The notes: generated by a model from the sequence alone, not told the origin. Counted from the stretch's first letter, positions 27,339 through 36,136 are shown. The stretch: DNA of 64,000 nt from JBKHDT01 sp049974825 (GCA_049974825.1 JBNGDJ010000002.1:1-64000), one strand, 5' to 3'. Made by a program: numbers and translations.

Positions 27339-27890
27339 TCAACCCGGCCGCTTGAGCAGCACGTAGATGGCACCGGTGCCGCCATCGTGGGCGGGGGCGG
27401 AGCAGAAGGCCAGTACGTCATCGCGCTGGGGGAGCCAGCGGTTGACCATGCGCTTGAGTACCGGGCCGCGATGGGCGGAGCGGTTGCCCTTGCCATGCAC
27501 GATGCGCACGCAGCGGTGGTCCCGGCGGCGCTGGTCGGCGAGAAAGGCCGCGATTTCGCTGCGGGCCTCGTCGACTGTCATGCCGTGCAGGTCGAGGCTG
27601 GCGCCGATGGCGAAGTGGCCCCGACGCAGCTTGCGCAGGGTGCCCGCCTGGATGCCGGGGCGCAGGTAGGTCAGCGTTTCGCCGTATTCGATATCATCGG
27701 CATCATCAAGCAGTCCGTCGCTGAGCAGGCAGTCGGCCAGTTCCTTCTGCGATGGCGCGCGTCTCTTGCGTCTGCGGCCGGGAGGCGGACGCAGGTCTTG
27801 CTCGGCGCCACCGACGGGCTCGACATCGCCCACGGCATCGAGAAACAGCTGGCGGTCGGACTCGTCGATTGGATCGCGTGAAGTGCTCAT
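27339..27890 (-). CDS. Smr-domain protein (putative DNA/RNA endonuclease, SmrA-like)
   Basis: Protein of about 183 residues. The N-terminal half is charged and poorly conserved (RRRKRRAPSQKELADCLL). The C-terminal Smr domain has the defining motifs LDLHGMTVDEARSEIAAFL and VRIVHGKGNRS, with H-G-K-G. Stand-alone Smr proteins of gammaproteobacteria are nicking or RNA-acting nucleases. The start at 27890 was chosen over an ORF extension that adds 34 unconserved residues. It converges on the gene ending at 27233. Confidence 0.85.
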   Translation of the reverse strand: MSTSRDPIDESDRQLFLDAVGDVEPVGGAEQDLRPPPGRRRKRRAPSQKELADCLLSDGLLDDADDIEYGETLTYLRPGIQAGTLRKLRRGHFAIGASLDLHGMTVDEARSEIAAFLADQRRRDHRCVRIVHGKGNRSAHRGPVLKRMVNRWLPQRDDVLAFCSAPAHDGGTGAIYVLLKRPG

Positions 27891-28059
27891 GGTCCCGTCA
27901 CCCGGTAGGGATGAATTGCGCGGGTCGAAACGATATAGTGCCGAGGCGTATTCGCGGGGTTCCGTTGTCTGATTCCCGCGGTTTCCAGACACTGGGCGGC
28001 CGGCGGGCTCGGCAGCCTGTCAATGCACTTTATCATCGGTTTCGCGAGGCTTGAACGGC

Positions 28060-28803
28060 ATGAACATTCTCGTCAGCAATGACGACGGTTATCTCTCGCC
28101 CGGCATCCAGGTGCTGGCCAACGCGCTGTCGGTGCTCGGCCAGGTGACCATCGTGGCACCGGACCGGGATCGCAGCGGCGCCAGTAATTCGCTGACACTG
28201 AGTCGGCCGCTTCGGCCCCGGAGAATTTCCGAGCGGGTCCATGCCGTGGACGGGACGCCTTCCGACTGCGTGCACCTTGCCGTGAAGGGCCTGCTTCCAG
28301 AGACACCGGATCTGGTGGTTTCCGGGATCAATCATGGTTCGAATCTCGGTGATGACGTGCTGTATTCCGGCACGGTGGCCGCGGCGACCGAGGGGCGCTC
28401 GCTGGGCCTGCCCGCCATTGCGGTTTCAAGCATGAGCTTCGACCCGCGCCATCTTCCCGCGGCCGCTGATCTGGTCTGCACGCTGGTGCGCCGACTCGAA
28501 AGCCACCCGCTGCCGCGCGGTACCCTGCTGAACGTCAATGTGCCGGATCGCCCGACCAGCGAAATACAGGGCATTCGGGCCACACGGCTGGGGCGGCGCC
28601 ATCCGTCCTCGCCCATCGTGCGCGACCAGGACCCGCGGGGCCGCGAGATCTTCTGGATCGGCGCGGCCGGTGCGGCCGAGGATTGCGGGGAGGGCACCGA
28701 TTTTCATGCGGTAGCCGAGGGTTATGTGTCCGTCACGCCCGTGCAGTTCGACATGACCCGGCACGAGGTCATCGACGCGGTGCAGGGGTGGCTGGCCGAA
28801 TGA
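28060..28803 (+). CDS. surE: 5'/3'-nucleotidase SurE
   Basis: Protein of about 247 residues. Divalent-metal phosphatase acting on nucleoside monophosphates, exopolyphosphate or damaged nucleotides. The N-terminal NILVSNDDGYLSPGIQ gives the paired metal-binding Asp residues; further motifs are APDRDRSGASNSLTL, GTPSDCVHLA and VVSGINHGSNLGDDVLYSGTV. ATG 28060 has GAGG ten bases upstream. First gene of the surE-pcm-yqaA-nlpD-rpoS block. Its stop overlaps the pcm start as ATGA. Confidence 0.95.
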   Translation: MNILVSNDDGYLSPGIQVLANALSVLGQVTIVAPDRDRSGASNSLTLSRPLRPRRISERVHAVDGTPSDCVHLAVKGLLPETPDLVVSGINHGSNLGDDVLYSGTVAAATEGRSLGLPAIAVSSMSFDPRHLPAAADLVCTLVRRLESHPLPRGTLLNVNVPDRPTSEIQGIRATRLGRRHPSSPIVRDQDPRGREIFWIGAAGAAEDCGEGTDFHAVAEGYVSVTPVQFDMTRHEVIDAVQGWLAE

Positions 28804-29468
28804 CCGGTACGGCGATCGCGGCGCCGGGTCGCAACAGCGAGCGTGCCCGCCAGGGCATGTGCGAACGGCTGGTCGCTCAGGGCATCACCGATCGGCGCGT
28901 GCTGGAGGCGATGGGCGAAATCCCCCGGGAGATGTTCGTGGATGAGGCCCTGTCGATGCGGGCCTACGAGGATTGCGCCCTGCCGATCGGGCAGGGGCAG
29001 ACGCTCTCGCAACCTTATATCGTGGCGCGCATGACGGAGGTGATGCTGCGCGCGGGGCCCATTGGCCGTGTTCTGGAGATTGGCACCGGTTCAGGTTACC
29101 AGGCGGCGGTGCTGTCGCGGGTGGTGCGCGAGGTCTTTACCATCGAGCGCATTGCCTCCTTGCAGCAGAAGGCCCGCCAGCGACATCGTGCGCTGGGTCT
29201 GCTCAATATCCGCTACATGCATGGGGACGGCCACAAGGGCTGGCAGTCCCAGGCGCCTTTCGATGCCATTCTGGTGACGGCGGCGCCTGAGAACGTGCCC
29301 GCCGCGCTCAAGGAGCAACTGGCGGTGGGGGGGCGAATGGTGCTGCCCCTTGGCCCGCAGGGCGATGCCCAGCGGCTGACCCTCATCACCCGGAGCGAGA
29401 CGGGGTTCGTGACCGGGTTCATGGGCATGGTGGCCTTCGTGCCCATGCTGTCCGGAGACAGACAATGA
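28800..29468 (+). CDS. pcm: protein-L-isoaspartate O-methyltransferase
   Basis: Enzyme of about 222 residues that repairs isoaspartyl residues in aged proteins with SAM. Motifs: ALPIGQGQTLSQPYIVARMT (substrate region with the conserved G-Q-x-x-S-x-P), VLEIGTGSGYQAAVLS (SAM-binding) and FDAILVTAAPENVP. ATG 28800 overlaps the surE stop by four bases. Its own stop overlaps the yqaA start in the same way, so translation is coupled through the block. Confidence 0.95.
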   Translation: MTGTAIAAPGRNSERARQGMCERLVAQGITDRRVLEAMGEIPREMFVDEALSMRAYEDCALPIGQGQTLSQPYIVARMTEVMLRAGPIGRVLEIGTGSGYQAAVLSRVVREVFTIERIASLQQKARQRHRALGLLNIRYMHGDGHKGWQSQAPFDAILVTAAPENVPAALKEQLAVGGRMVLPLGPQGDAQRLTLITRSETGFVTGFMGMVAFVPMLSGDRQ

Positions 29469-30043
29469 GACTTTTTGGCCCGCTCTACGAGCTCGTGCTT
29501 GGCTGGAGCGCCCATCGTCGCGCGCCCTGGTATCTCGGCGGACTGAGCTTTGCCGAGTCCTCGTTCTTCCCGATTCCGCCTGACGTGATGCTGGCGCCCA
29601 TGACGCTGGCCCGTCCCAAGGCCTGGTGGCGGCTGGCCCTGCTGACCACCGTCGCCTCGGTGCTCGGTGGCCTGTTTGGCTACCTGATCGGCTTTCTGGC
29701 CATCGACGTGATTGAGCCATCCCTGCGCGACTGGGGCTATGGTGAGGCCTTCGACCTGTCCCAGCAGTGGTTCGCCCAGTGGGGGTTCGCTGCGGTACTG
29801 GTGGCCGGGTTCTCGCCCATTCCCTACAAGATCTTCACGATCGCGGCGGGTGCGTTGACCATGAACCCCCTGCTGTTTGTTCTGGCCTCGATGATCGGGC
29901 GGGGCGGGCGCTTTTTCCTGGTGGCCGGTCTGATCGGGCTGGCCGGACCAAAGCTCGAACCGCTGTTGCGTCGCTACGTCGAATGGCTCGGCTGGCTCAC
30001 GGTGGTTGCGCTGGTGATCCTGGTCTGGCTTTTCAAGGGTTGA
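29465..30043 (+). CDS. yqaA: YqaA/DedA-family inner-membrane protein
   Basis: Protein of about 192 residues with several hydrophobic helices. ESSFFPIPPDVMLAPMTLAR is the characteristic N-terminal loop, and FSPIPYKIFTIAAGALTM the conserved F/G-x-P-x-P-Y-K segment of SNARE-associated/DedA proteins. The family takes part in lipid-carrier recycling, but YqaA's own substrate is not established. ATGA overlap with pcm. Confidence 0.88.
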   Translation: MRLFGPLYELVLGWSAHRRAPWYLGGLSFAESSFFPIPPDVMLAPMTLARPKAWWRLALLTTVASVLGGLFGYLIGFLAIDVIEPSLRDWGYGEAFDLSQQWFAQWGFAAVLVAGFSPIPYKIFTIAAGALTMNPLLFVLASMIGRGGRFFLVAGLIGLAGPKLEPLLRRYVEWLGWLTVVALVILVWLFKG

Positions 30044-30155
30044 GTGGGCAGGGCGCATGGATTCGGCGGGCATGGGACGGACGAATCGAGCTGCGATGCA
30101 AAAATGGCCTGTCGGGGCGTGCGATGCACGACCCATCCCCGAAACCCCGCGGCGC

Positions 30156-30929
30156 ATGATCGGCCACCGTAAGCTGTCCCTTTGGTTTGTTCTGTGCTGC
30201 CTTAGCCTCGTTCTGGCAGGCTGCAGCAGCACGGGGCCCTTCGATGACTGGAGCCGAGCGCAGCCAATCCCGCCGGCGAGCAGCAGTGGCGTGCACGTGG
30301 TCCGCCGGGGCGATACCCTGTATTCGATCGCCGTGGCCAACAACACCGACTACCGGGCCCTGGCGCGCTGGAACGGCATTCGCGACCCGAGTCGGATCTA
30401 CGTCGGTCAGCGGATTCGGCTCACGCCCCCGGCTTCCGCCACGCGCCCGTCGGCCGAGCCGACCCCGGCAAAACGACCGGAACCCAAGCCTGCGACCGCA
30501 TCGAAACCGCAGCCGGATCCTTCGCCGCGCCCGGAACCGAAGCCGGCATCGACCGGGCCATTTGCCTGGCAGTGGCCGGCCGACGGCAAGGTGACCCGGC
30601 GTTTCAGCAGCTCGGCCCCCGTTCTGCGCGGCATCGATATCTCGGGAAAGACGGGTGACCCGGTGCGTGCTGCCGGCGCCGGCGAGGTGGTCTATGCCGG
30701 CGACGGGCTGCCGGGCTACGGGAATCTGCTGATCGTCAAGCATGACCCGCGGCACCTTTCCGCCTATGCCTTCAATCGCAAGCTCATGGTGGCAGAGGGC
30801 GAACGAGTGCGTGCCGGCCAGCAGATCGCCACCATGGGACGAGACGGTAGCAATCCACCGGCCCTGCATTTTCAGATTCGGCTCGACGGCAAGCCGGTCG
30901 ATCCCATGCGTTTTCTGCCGCCGCGGTAG
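30156..30929 (+). CDS. nlpD: NlpD-like lipoprotein with LysM and degenerate M23 domain
   Basis: Lipoprotein of about 257 residues. The leader ends in LVLAGC. Residues 45-90 are a LysM peptidoglycan-binding domain (HVVRRGDTLYSIAVANN, RIYVGQRIRL). A Pro-rich linker precedes a C-terminal M23/LytM domain (RRFSSSAPVLRGIDI to LHFQIRLDGKPVDPMRFLP). The catalytic pattern is broken: the first H-x3-D is L-x3-D in LRGID, and H-x-H is A-L-H. NlpD homologues lose the zinc site and activate amidases rather than cut murein, so the same role is likely here. The next gene is rpoS, whose promoter often lies within nlpD. An alternative start at 30096 exists. Confidence 0.88.
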   Translation: MIGHRKLSLWFVLCCLSLVLAGCSSTGPFDDWSRAQPIPPASSSGVHVVRRGDTLYSIAVANNTDYRALARWNGIRDPSRIYVGQRIRLTPPASATRPSAEPTPAKRPEPKPATASKPQPDPSPRPEPKPASTGPFAWQWPADGKVTRRFSSSAPVLRGIDISGKTGDPVRAAGAGEVVYAGDGLPGYGNLLIVKHDPRHLSAYAFNRKLMVAEGERVRAGQQIATMGRDGSNPPALHFQIRLDGKPVDPMRFLPPR

Positions 30930-31313
30930 CGACCTGGGCCGTCACCCGACCTGCTTCGACACTGTGGTTGGCATGGCCTTGTGCAACAGCGCGGCCTGTG
31001 GGTACCTCGGAGAACCTTTCGAGGTTCCCCTGTGTTTGCCTGCGTGCCGTGTTAGATGAATGTCATCAAATAAGGCGGGTCTTCGTGGCATAAGGACAAC
31101 ACGGTTGTTCTGAATCAAGCCGCTCGTGATAATCGGGTGAAGAGGCGCTTTGTGCCTTTCGAATCTTCTCGGCTGTGTGCAAGGGCGCGACCGGGATGGC
31201 GCAGCCTTTTCGGGGATTTCCTCGGGGGTGGCAGGCCCAGGTGGCGCTGACGGTCGGGCAGGGTTTTCGGGTCTCCCGGCTGTGGATGAGAGCGGCCCAA
31301 TCGGAGTGGATGC
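30930..31313. other. 384-bp nlpD-rpoS intergenic region
   Basis: No gene. A hairpin lies at 31012-31027 (GAACCT, TTCG loop, AGGTTC) without a T-run. The remainder is probably the long 5' leader of rpoS, a known site of post-transcriptional control in other gammaproteobacteria. I did not identify a small-RNA pairing site. Confidence 0.5.
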
Positions 31314-32354
31314 ATGGCGCGCAGACGTAAGGATCAGTCGCAGGAAACGGAAACGCCCGAGTCGTCGGTGACCCTGGGGGATGAGGATATTCCCGAGTCT
31401 CTACGGCCGGTGGTGAGCCGCGACCGGGATGCGGGTTCCGGGGAGGTGGATGGCGGCGAGGAGGCATCAGCCGATGCATGGCGCGAGGAAAACCCGCGCT
31501 TTGCAGCCGGAGCGGCCGAAGGCGTCGATCCGGTACGCCTGTATCTGAACGATATTGAGACCGAACGGCTGCTGACGCCCGAAGAGGAGGTACACTACGC
31601 GCGCCTGGCCCAGTCCGGCGACCCGGCGGCTCGCCGCAAGATGATCGTCTGCAACCTGCGCTTGGTGGTCAAGCTGGCGCGGCGTTACCTGAACCGGGGG
31701 CTGGATCTGCTGGATTTGATCGAAGAGGGCAACCTCGGATTGATGCGCGCCGTGGAAAAGTTCGATCCCGAGCGGGGCTTTCGTTTCTCCACCTACGCGA
31801 CCTGGTGGATTCGCCAGACCATCGAGCGTGGGCTCATGAATCAGGCGCGTACTGTGCGCCTGCCGGTTCATGTCGTCAAGGAAGTCAACGCCTACAACCG
31901 GGCTGCCCGGGCGCTGGCGCAGGCGCAAAACGGCGATGCACGTGCCGGGCAGATTGCCGCGCACCTGGACAAGTCCGTCGAGGACATCCATCGCTACATG
32001 ACCTGGGGCGAGCGGGAAACCTCCATGGACATTCCTCTGCGCGGCAGCGAGGATCTCTCGCTGCTCGATCTGCTTCCGGACGAGCAGAGTCGTTCCCCGG
32101 ACGAAGTCACCCAGGACAATGACGCCATGGCCGCGATGGAGGCGGCGCTGGATCAGCTGGATGAAAAGCAGCGCACGGTTCTGATGCAGCGCTTCGGCCT
32201 GCGCGGCTGCGAGCCGGCCACGCTCGAGGAAGTTGGCAAGTCCATGGGGGTCACCCGCGAGCGGGTGCGGCAGATCCAGATTGATGCGCTCAAGCGTTTG
32301 CGGCTGATTCTCCGGCGGGATGGCTTGTCGTTGGATACCATGCTGTCCGATTGA
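31314..32354 (+). CDS. rpoS: RNA polymerase sigma factor RpoS
   Basis: Stationary-phase/general-stress sigma factor of about 346 residues. Region 1.2: DPVRLYLNDIETERLLTPEE. Region 2: RLVVKLARRYLNRGLDLLDL, EGNLGLMRAVEKFDPERGFR and FSTYATWWIRQTIERGLMNQ. Region 4: LDEKQRTVLMQRFGLRG and the helix-turn-helix TLEEVGKSMGVTRERVRQIQ. RpoS rather than RpoD is supported by size, the HVVKEVNAYNRAARAL segment after region 2 and the surE-pcm-nlpD context. An acidic unconserved stretch of about 50 residues leads the protein. ATG 31314. Confidence 0.95.
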   Translation: MARRRKDQSQETETPESSVTLGDEDIPESLRPVVSRDRDAGSGEVDGGEEASADAWREENPRFAAGAAEGVDPVRLYLNDIETERLLTPEEEVHYARLAQSGDPAARRKMIVCNLRLVVKLARRYLNRGLDLLDLIEEGNLGLMRAVEKFDPERGFRFSTYATWWIRQTIERGLMNQARTVRLPVHVVKEVNAYNRAARALAQAQNGDARAGQIAAHLDKSVEDIHRYMTWGERETSMDIPLRGSEDLSLLDLLPDEQSRSPDEVTQDNDAMAAMEAALDQLDEKQRTVLMQRFGLRGCEPATLEEVGKSMGVTRERVRQIQIDALKRLRLILRRDGLSLDTMLSD

Positions 32355-32754
32355 CCTTGCCGGCTGCGGATGTGCGTGCGGCCCGTATGGCTGATCCCAA
32401 AGCCTGCGCGGCGGCCCGCGTGTTCCACCGGGGCACCTTCAAAAACCACGCCCCTGTGGCTTTTCGAGGCCGGAATTCGCGGGAGGCCCGCAGAGTGACT
32501 CCTGCCATTTCAAGCGCTGGCGCGGTTTGCGCGCGGTGACTCACTTGCCTTGAGGCTTGCCGCCAAGGAGGACGGCGAGGGGGGCAGACCGGGGACATGC
32601 CCGGGTATCCTTGCTCCATTGAACGGATGCGTGGTTGCGCAATGGCGCAGAAAGTTGAATGGCTGGGCGAGGGATGGCGTGAATACATGCCTGGCGTCAG
32701 CCCGCCCCTGCACGAAACCTTCCGATGGCTTCGTGCAGCGTTTTCCAAGAACAC
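32355..32754. other. 400-bp region after rpoS with a degenerate dispersed-repeat copy
   Basis: No gene. Near 32446-32464 a CCAC/GTGG stem flanked by A- and T-runs may be the rpoS terminator. From about 32600 to 32750 the sequence resembles the dispersed repeat family: a TTGCGCAATGGCGCA-like segment and a GCACGAA...GCTTCGTGC hairpin (32710-32737) followed by AGCGTTTTCC, similar to the element's right end but without clean flanks. It ends just before the MarR-type gene. Confidence 0.5.
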
Positions 32755-33240
32755 ATGATGACCATGATTATCGACGAGAACTTCGACATCTGCTCGGAAG
32801 ATCGGCTGCCCGTGCTGCTGGTTCGTGTGACCCAGCTGTGGCGCCAGCGCGTGGACGCCGAACTGGCCCATCATGGGCTGAGCCAGGCCAAGTGGCAGAC
32901 GCTGGCGACCCTTTCACCGCACCCCGAGGGCATGATCCAGTCGGAACTGGCCGAGACCCTTGGCGTGGAAGGACCGAGCTTGGTGGCCATGATTGACCGT
33001 CTTTCTCGGGATCACTGGGTCGAGCGCAGTGCCTGCAGCAGTGACCGGCGCTGCAAGATCATCCGCCTGACCGAACGGGCAATGCCATTGATCGATGATA
33101 TCCGCAAGATTTCCGAAAAGGTCTACTCGGACCTGCTCGAAGGCACGACAGCCGACGAGATGCAGGTGACCGAGAAGTTTCTGCGGCGATTGCGCGACAA
33201 GCTCGCAGCCGAGAAAGCTTTGAAAAAGCGTCGTCCCTGA
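32755..33240 (+). CDS. MarR-family transcriptional regulator
   Basis: Protein of about 161 residues with a winged helix: LSQAKWQTLATLSPHPEGMI, QSELAETLGVEGPSLVAMID (recognition helix) and DHWVERSACSSDRRCKIIRL, whose D-R-R is the wing Arg pattern. It is closest in style to SlyA-like regulators. Possible starts are 32755, 32758 and 32764; none has a strong ribosome site. The ligand and target genes are unknown. It converges on pepA. Confidence 0.85.
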   Translation: MMTMIIDENFDICSEDRLPVLLVRVTQLWRQRVDAELAHHGLSQAKWQTLATLSPHPEGMIQSELAETLGVEGPSLVAMIDRLSRDHWVERSACSSDRRCKIIRLTERAMPLIDDIRKISEKVYSDLLEGTTADEMQVTEKFLRRLRDKLAAEKALKKRRP

Positions 33241-33271
33241 CGGCTGCGTCCTTGACTCGGCTGCCCGCGCC

Positions 33272-34780
33272 TCAGCCGGCAGCCTTGCGGGCGCGTCGCA
33301 GCAGAAACTCTCCCAGCAGAGGCACAGGGCGGCCCGTGGCGCCCTTCTTGTCGCCGGTTTTCCAGGCCGTGCCGGCAATGTCCAGATGCGCCCAGCGATA
33401 GGACTTGGCAAAGCGTGACAGGAAACAGGCGGCGGTGATGGTGCCGCCTTCGCGACCGCCAATATTCGCCATGTCCGCAAAGTTGCTCTTGAGCAGTTCT
33501 TGATACTCGTCCCAGAGCGGCAACTCCCAGACCCGGTCGAGCATGATTTCGCCGGCCTTCTGGAGCTCCTGGGCCAGCGGGCGGTGGTTGCCGAGCACGG
33601 CCGAGGGTTCCCGGCCCAGGGCGACAATGCAGGCGCCGGTCAGGGTCGCCATGTCGATGACCGTCTCGGGCTTGTAGCGCTCCGCGTAGGTCAGGGCATC
33701 GCAGAGAATCAGGCGTCCTTCGGCATCGGTATTGAGCACCTCGATGGTCTGCCCGGAGAGGCTGGTCACGATGTCTCCGGGTTTCACGGCCTTGCCGTCG
33801 GGCATGTTCTCGACGCTCGGGACCAGGCCAACCACGTTCAGCGGCAGGCGCAGTTCGCAGACCAGCGACATGACGCCCATCACGGCCGCGGCACCGGACA
33901 TGTCGTACTTCATCTCGTCCATGCCGGCGCCGGGTTTGATGGAGACGCCTCCGGAGTCGAAAGTGACGCCCTTGCCGATCAGCACGATAGGCGGGGTCTG
34001 GTCATCCGCGCCATTGTGCTCCATGACAATGAACTTGGGCGGCTGTCGGCTGCCGCGGGCCACAGCAAGCAGCGCGCCCATGCCCAACGTTTCCATGCGG
34101 GACTCGTCCAGAACCTCCACGACCAGCTCGGGATAGGTCTGTCCCAGGTGCCGGGCCTGATCCGCCAGGTGGGCGGGGGTGCAGACATTGCCCGGACGGT
34201 TGGCCAGATCCCGCGTCAGCTTCATGCCGGCAGCAATCGCCATGGCCTCGCGAACGGCCTGCTCGGCGCCGAGCGTGTCTCGGCGGCTGGCTATCATGAG
34301 GGTCATCTTGCGCAGAGGACGGCGCGGTGTCGGGTTCGGCTCGCTCTTGAATTCGTCAAAGCGATAGCGGGTCTCTTCAACCGCCAGAATGGCGTGGCGC
34401 AGGACATCGTCTCGTTCGGCGCCCCGAACGTCCAGCTCAGTCAGCGTATTGACACATTCGGTGGTGCCGCGCTGGGCCAAGGCGTTTACCGAGGCGGCGA
34501 CTGCCTTGCGGAAGGTCTTCAGATCGAATGCCCGCTCCTTGCCCAGGCCGACCAGCAGGACCCGCTCGGCCTGAATGCCGGGTACTGAATGCAGCAGGAG
34601 CGTGTCGCCTGCCTCGCCGTCCATGTCGCCTCGCCGCAGGATGCTGCCGAGAAATCCGTCGCTGGCCTGATCGATCGCCTCGGCCGGCGGGGATAGGCGG
34701 CGTGTCTCGAATACGCCGATAATGAGGCAGGCGCTGCGCTGCTTTTCAGGGCTGCCGCTCTTGACGGAAAACTCGAGCAT
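33272..34780 (-). CDS. pepA: leucyl aminopeptidase (M17, cytosol aminopeptidase)
   Basis: Dizinc/dimanganese aminopeptidase of about 502 residues. Metal and catalytic motifs: LIGKGVTFDSGGVSIKPGAG with the Lys and Asp ligands, MKYDMSGAAAVMG and the M17 signature NTDAEGRL followed by ILCDALTYAE. A normal-length N-terminal domain is present. ATG 34780 has GAGGA ten bases upstream; a longer frame to 34981 is unconserved. PepA also binds DNA at pyrimidine and plasmid loci in some bacteria; nothing here tests that. Confidence 0.94.
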   Translation of the reverse strand: MLEFSVKSGSPEKQRSACLIIGVFETRRLSPPAEAIDQASDGFLGSILRRGDMDGEAGDTLLLHSVPGIQAERVLLVGLGKERAFDLKTFRKAVAASVNALAQRGTTECVNTLTELDVRGAERDDVLRHAILAVEETRYRFDEFKSEPNPTPRRPLRKMTLMIASRRDTLGAEQAVREAMAIAAGMKLTRDLANRPGNVCTPAHLADQARHLGQTYPELVVEVLDESRMETLGMGALLAVARGSRQPPKFIVMEHNGADDQTPPIVLIGKGVTFDSGGVSIKPGAGMDEMKYDMSGAAAVMGVMSLVCELRLPLNVVGLVPSVENMPDGKAVKPGDIVTSLSGQTIEVLNTDAEGRLILCDALTYAERYKPETVIDMATLTGACIVALGREPSAVLGNHRPLAQELQKAGEIMLDRVWELPLWDEYQELLKSNFADMANIGGREGGTITAACFLSRFAKSYRWAHLDIAGTAWKTGDKKGATGRPVPLLGEFLLRRARKAAG

Positions 34781-35077
34781 AATGGTCTGTTCCTCGTGTT
34801 GGTGAACGGATCGGCCGGCGGCTGTGTCGGTTGGGTTGCGGCATGGCTCCGGTCTGTCTCGGACAGGCCGCTGATTGAAGCACCGGTGATTCAGAGATTG
34901 AACTGGTAGTCTATCACTCGAGCCTGCAGCGGTGTTCTGCCTGCAGTTTCTTGCAGGCGAGAGCATTCTGCGCAGGGCCATTGGCAGGTTTGTCGGGCTT
35001 GCGCCACTTCAGGGGAGGGCCGTTGCAGGGGCGGATTTCCCCAACACCTTTACCGAAGACAAAAGCGAGGAGCCAGC

Positions 35078-35347
35078 ATGCACCCGGAACCCCAAGACAA
35101 CGACAGCCCGGAACCGAGCCCGCCCGAGCCCGTCGCGCGTACCGGCAACGATGCGATCGGCCAGGCATCCAAGTGGATGATGATCGTCGGCATCGTGCTG
35201 ACTGCCGTCGGCATGATCTTTGGCATGGGCGGCATGATGCTCGGTTACACGGACACGGCCGTGGTCGATCTGATCATGCTGATTCCCGGCGGCTTTTTGA
35301 TGACATTCGCGGGCCTGACCGGGTGGATTCTCGCCGGCGGGCGCTGA
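35078..35347 (+). CDS. small two-helix membrane protein
   Basis: Protein of 89 residues. A polar Pro/Glu-rich N-terminus is followed by two transmembrane helices (KWMMIVGIVLTAVGMIFGMG and LIMLIPGGFLMTFAGLTGWI). A strong GAGGAG lies before the ATG. I do not recognise a family. The 3' end overlaps the next gene by 25 bp, so the two products may act together at the membrane. Confidence 0.7.
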   Translation: MHPEPQDNDSPEPSPPEPVARTGNDAIGQASKWMMIVGIVLTAVGMIFGMGGMMLGYTDTAVVDLIMLIPGGFLMTFAGLTGWILAGGR

Positions 35348-35889
35348 TCGCTGCACTTCTGCTGGCAATTGGCGCGACGCTGTCGGCAGGCGAGCCGGAT
35401 GCCGTCTGCATGATCGATCCGGTACAAGCGGACTGCCCGGTGCTGGTCAACATGCTGGACGAGCCGGCGGGTTCCGATGCCGTGGTGGATGCCGTGGTGC
35501 TGGAGGTCATCGAGAATGATCCGGCGGCCCTCCAGTCGCTGATGCCGTTCATCACTCAGTGGGTCCGGGCGGCACGGGCAGCGCGTCCGGAGCTGTCGGT
35601 CATGCTGGTCTCCCACGGCAACGAGTCTCTGACCCTGGCGCACGAGCCGGATAGCGTCCTGTCCCGGCAGTTGGAGACCCTGGGAGACAATCAGGCGCTT
35701 TCCGTGTCGGTCTGCGGTACCTATGCCGGCTGGCGCGGCCTTTCGCCTGCCGATTTTCCGGACTATCTTCAGGTGTTGGACTCGGCCGATTCGGCCTTGA
35801 CGAGGCAACGCGCGGCCGGAGCCCTGATCGTTCGGCTTCGCCCCGCCAGTGCGGCAAAGCCGGACGACATGGGCTTTCCAGAGTATTGA
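35323..35889 (+). CDS. exported DsrE-like protein, GTG start
   Basis: Protein of about 188 residues. The GTG at 35323 gives a textbook signal peptide (DSRRRALIAALLLAIGATLS, cleavage after LSA), which decides the start; the same frame is open further upstream but unconserved. The mature part has a DsrE/DsrF-like fold pattern: LSVMLVSHGNESLTL, LSVSVCGTYAGWRGLSPADF (a Cys at the usual acceptor position) and YLQVLDSADSALTRQ. DsrE-type proteins carry sulfur or act as soluble partners; exported versions are poorly characterised. It overlaps the upstream gene by 25 bp. Confidence 0.65.
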   Translation: MDSRRRALIAALLLAIGATLSAGEPDAVCMIDPVQADCPVLVNMLDEPAGSDAVVDAVVLEVIENDPAALQSLMPFITQWVRAARAARPELSVMLVSHGNESLTLAHEPDSVLSRQLETLGDNQALSVSVCGTYAGWRGLSPADFPDYLQVLDSADSALTRQRAAGALIVRLRPASAAKPDDMGFPEY

Positions 35890-35924
35890 TCCCCGCGAAT
35901 TGGATCCGCCGTGCCCCGCTTTTG

Positions 35925-36084
35925 CTAGGGAAGGTCTGCACAAATGCAGACCTTCCCGCGCAGGGCATGGATGCCCTGCCGCACAATGGCGTAAGCCATT
36001 GAATTGCGGAGCCCGGGCCGAGCATGTATCGGCCCGGGCGTTGCTGCACGAAGCCAAGGATGGCTTTGTGCAGAGTTTCCCTAG
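35925..36084 (+). repeat. multi-hairpin dispersed repeat element, copy B (160 bp with flanking CTAG)
   Basis: Same order as copy A at 11055: a left palindrome (GGGAAGGTCTGCA and TGCAGACCTTCCC), GCAGGGCA/TGCCCTGC, CAATGGC/GCCATTG, GCCCGGGCCGA/TCGGCCCGGGC and a right hairpin around GAAGCCAAGGATGGCTTTGTGC, ending in TGCAGAGTTTCC. Copy B lacks 29 bp found in copy A before the last hairpin. CTAG flanks both ends (35925-35928 and 36081-36084). A lone GTGCAGAAACT follows at about 36109. The left palindrome differs from copy A at paired positions, so base pairing is kept. Confidence 0.85.
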
Positions 36085-36136
36085 GTCCGGTGGCTATCTC
36101 ACTGCACTCGTGCAGAAACTACCCCAAGGAATATTC

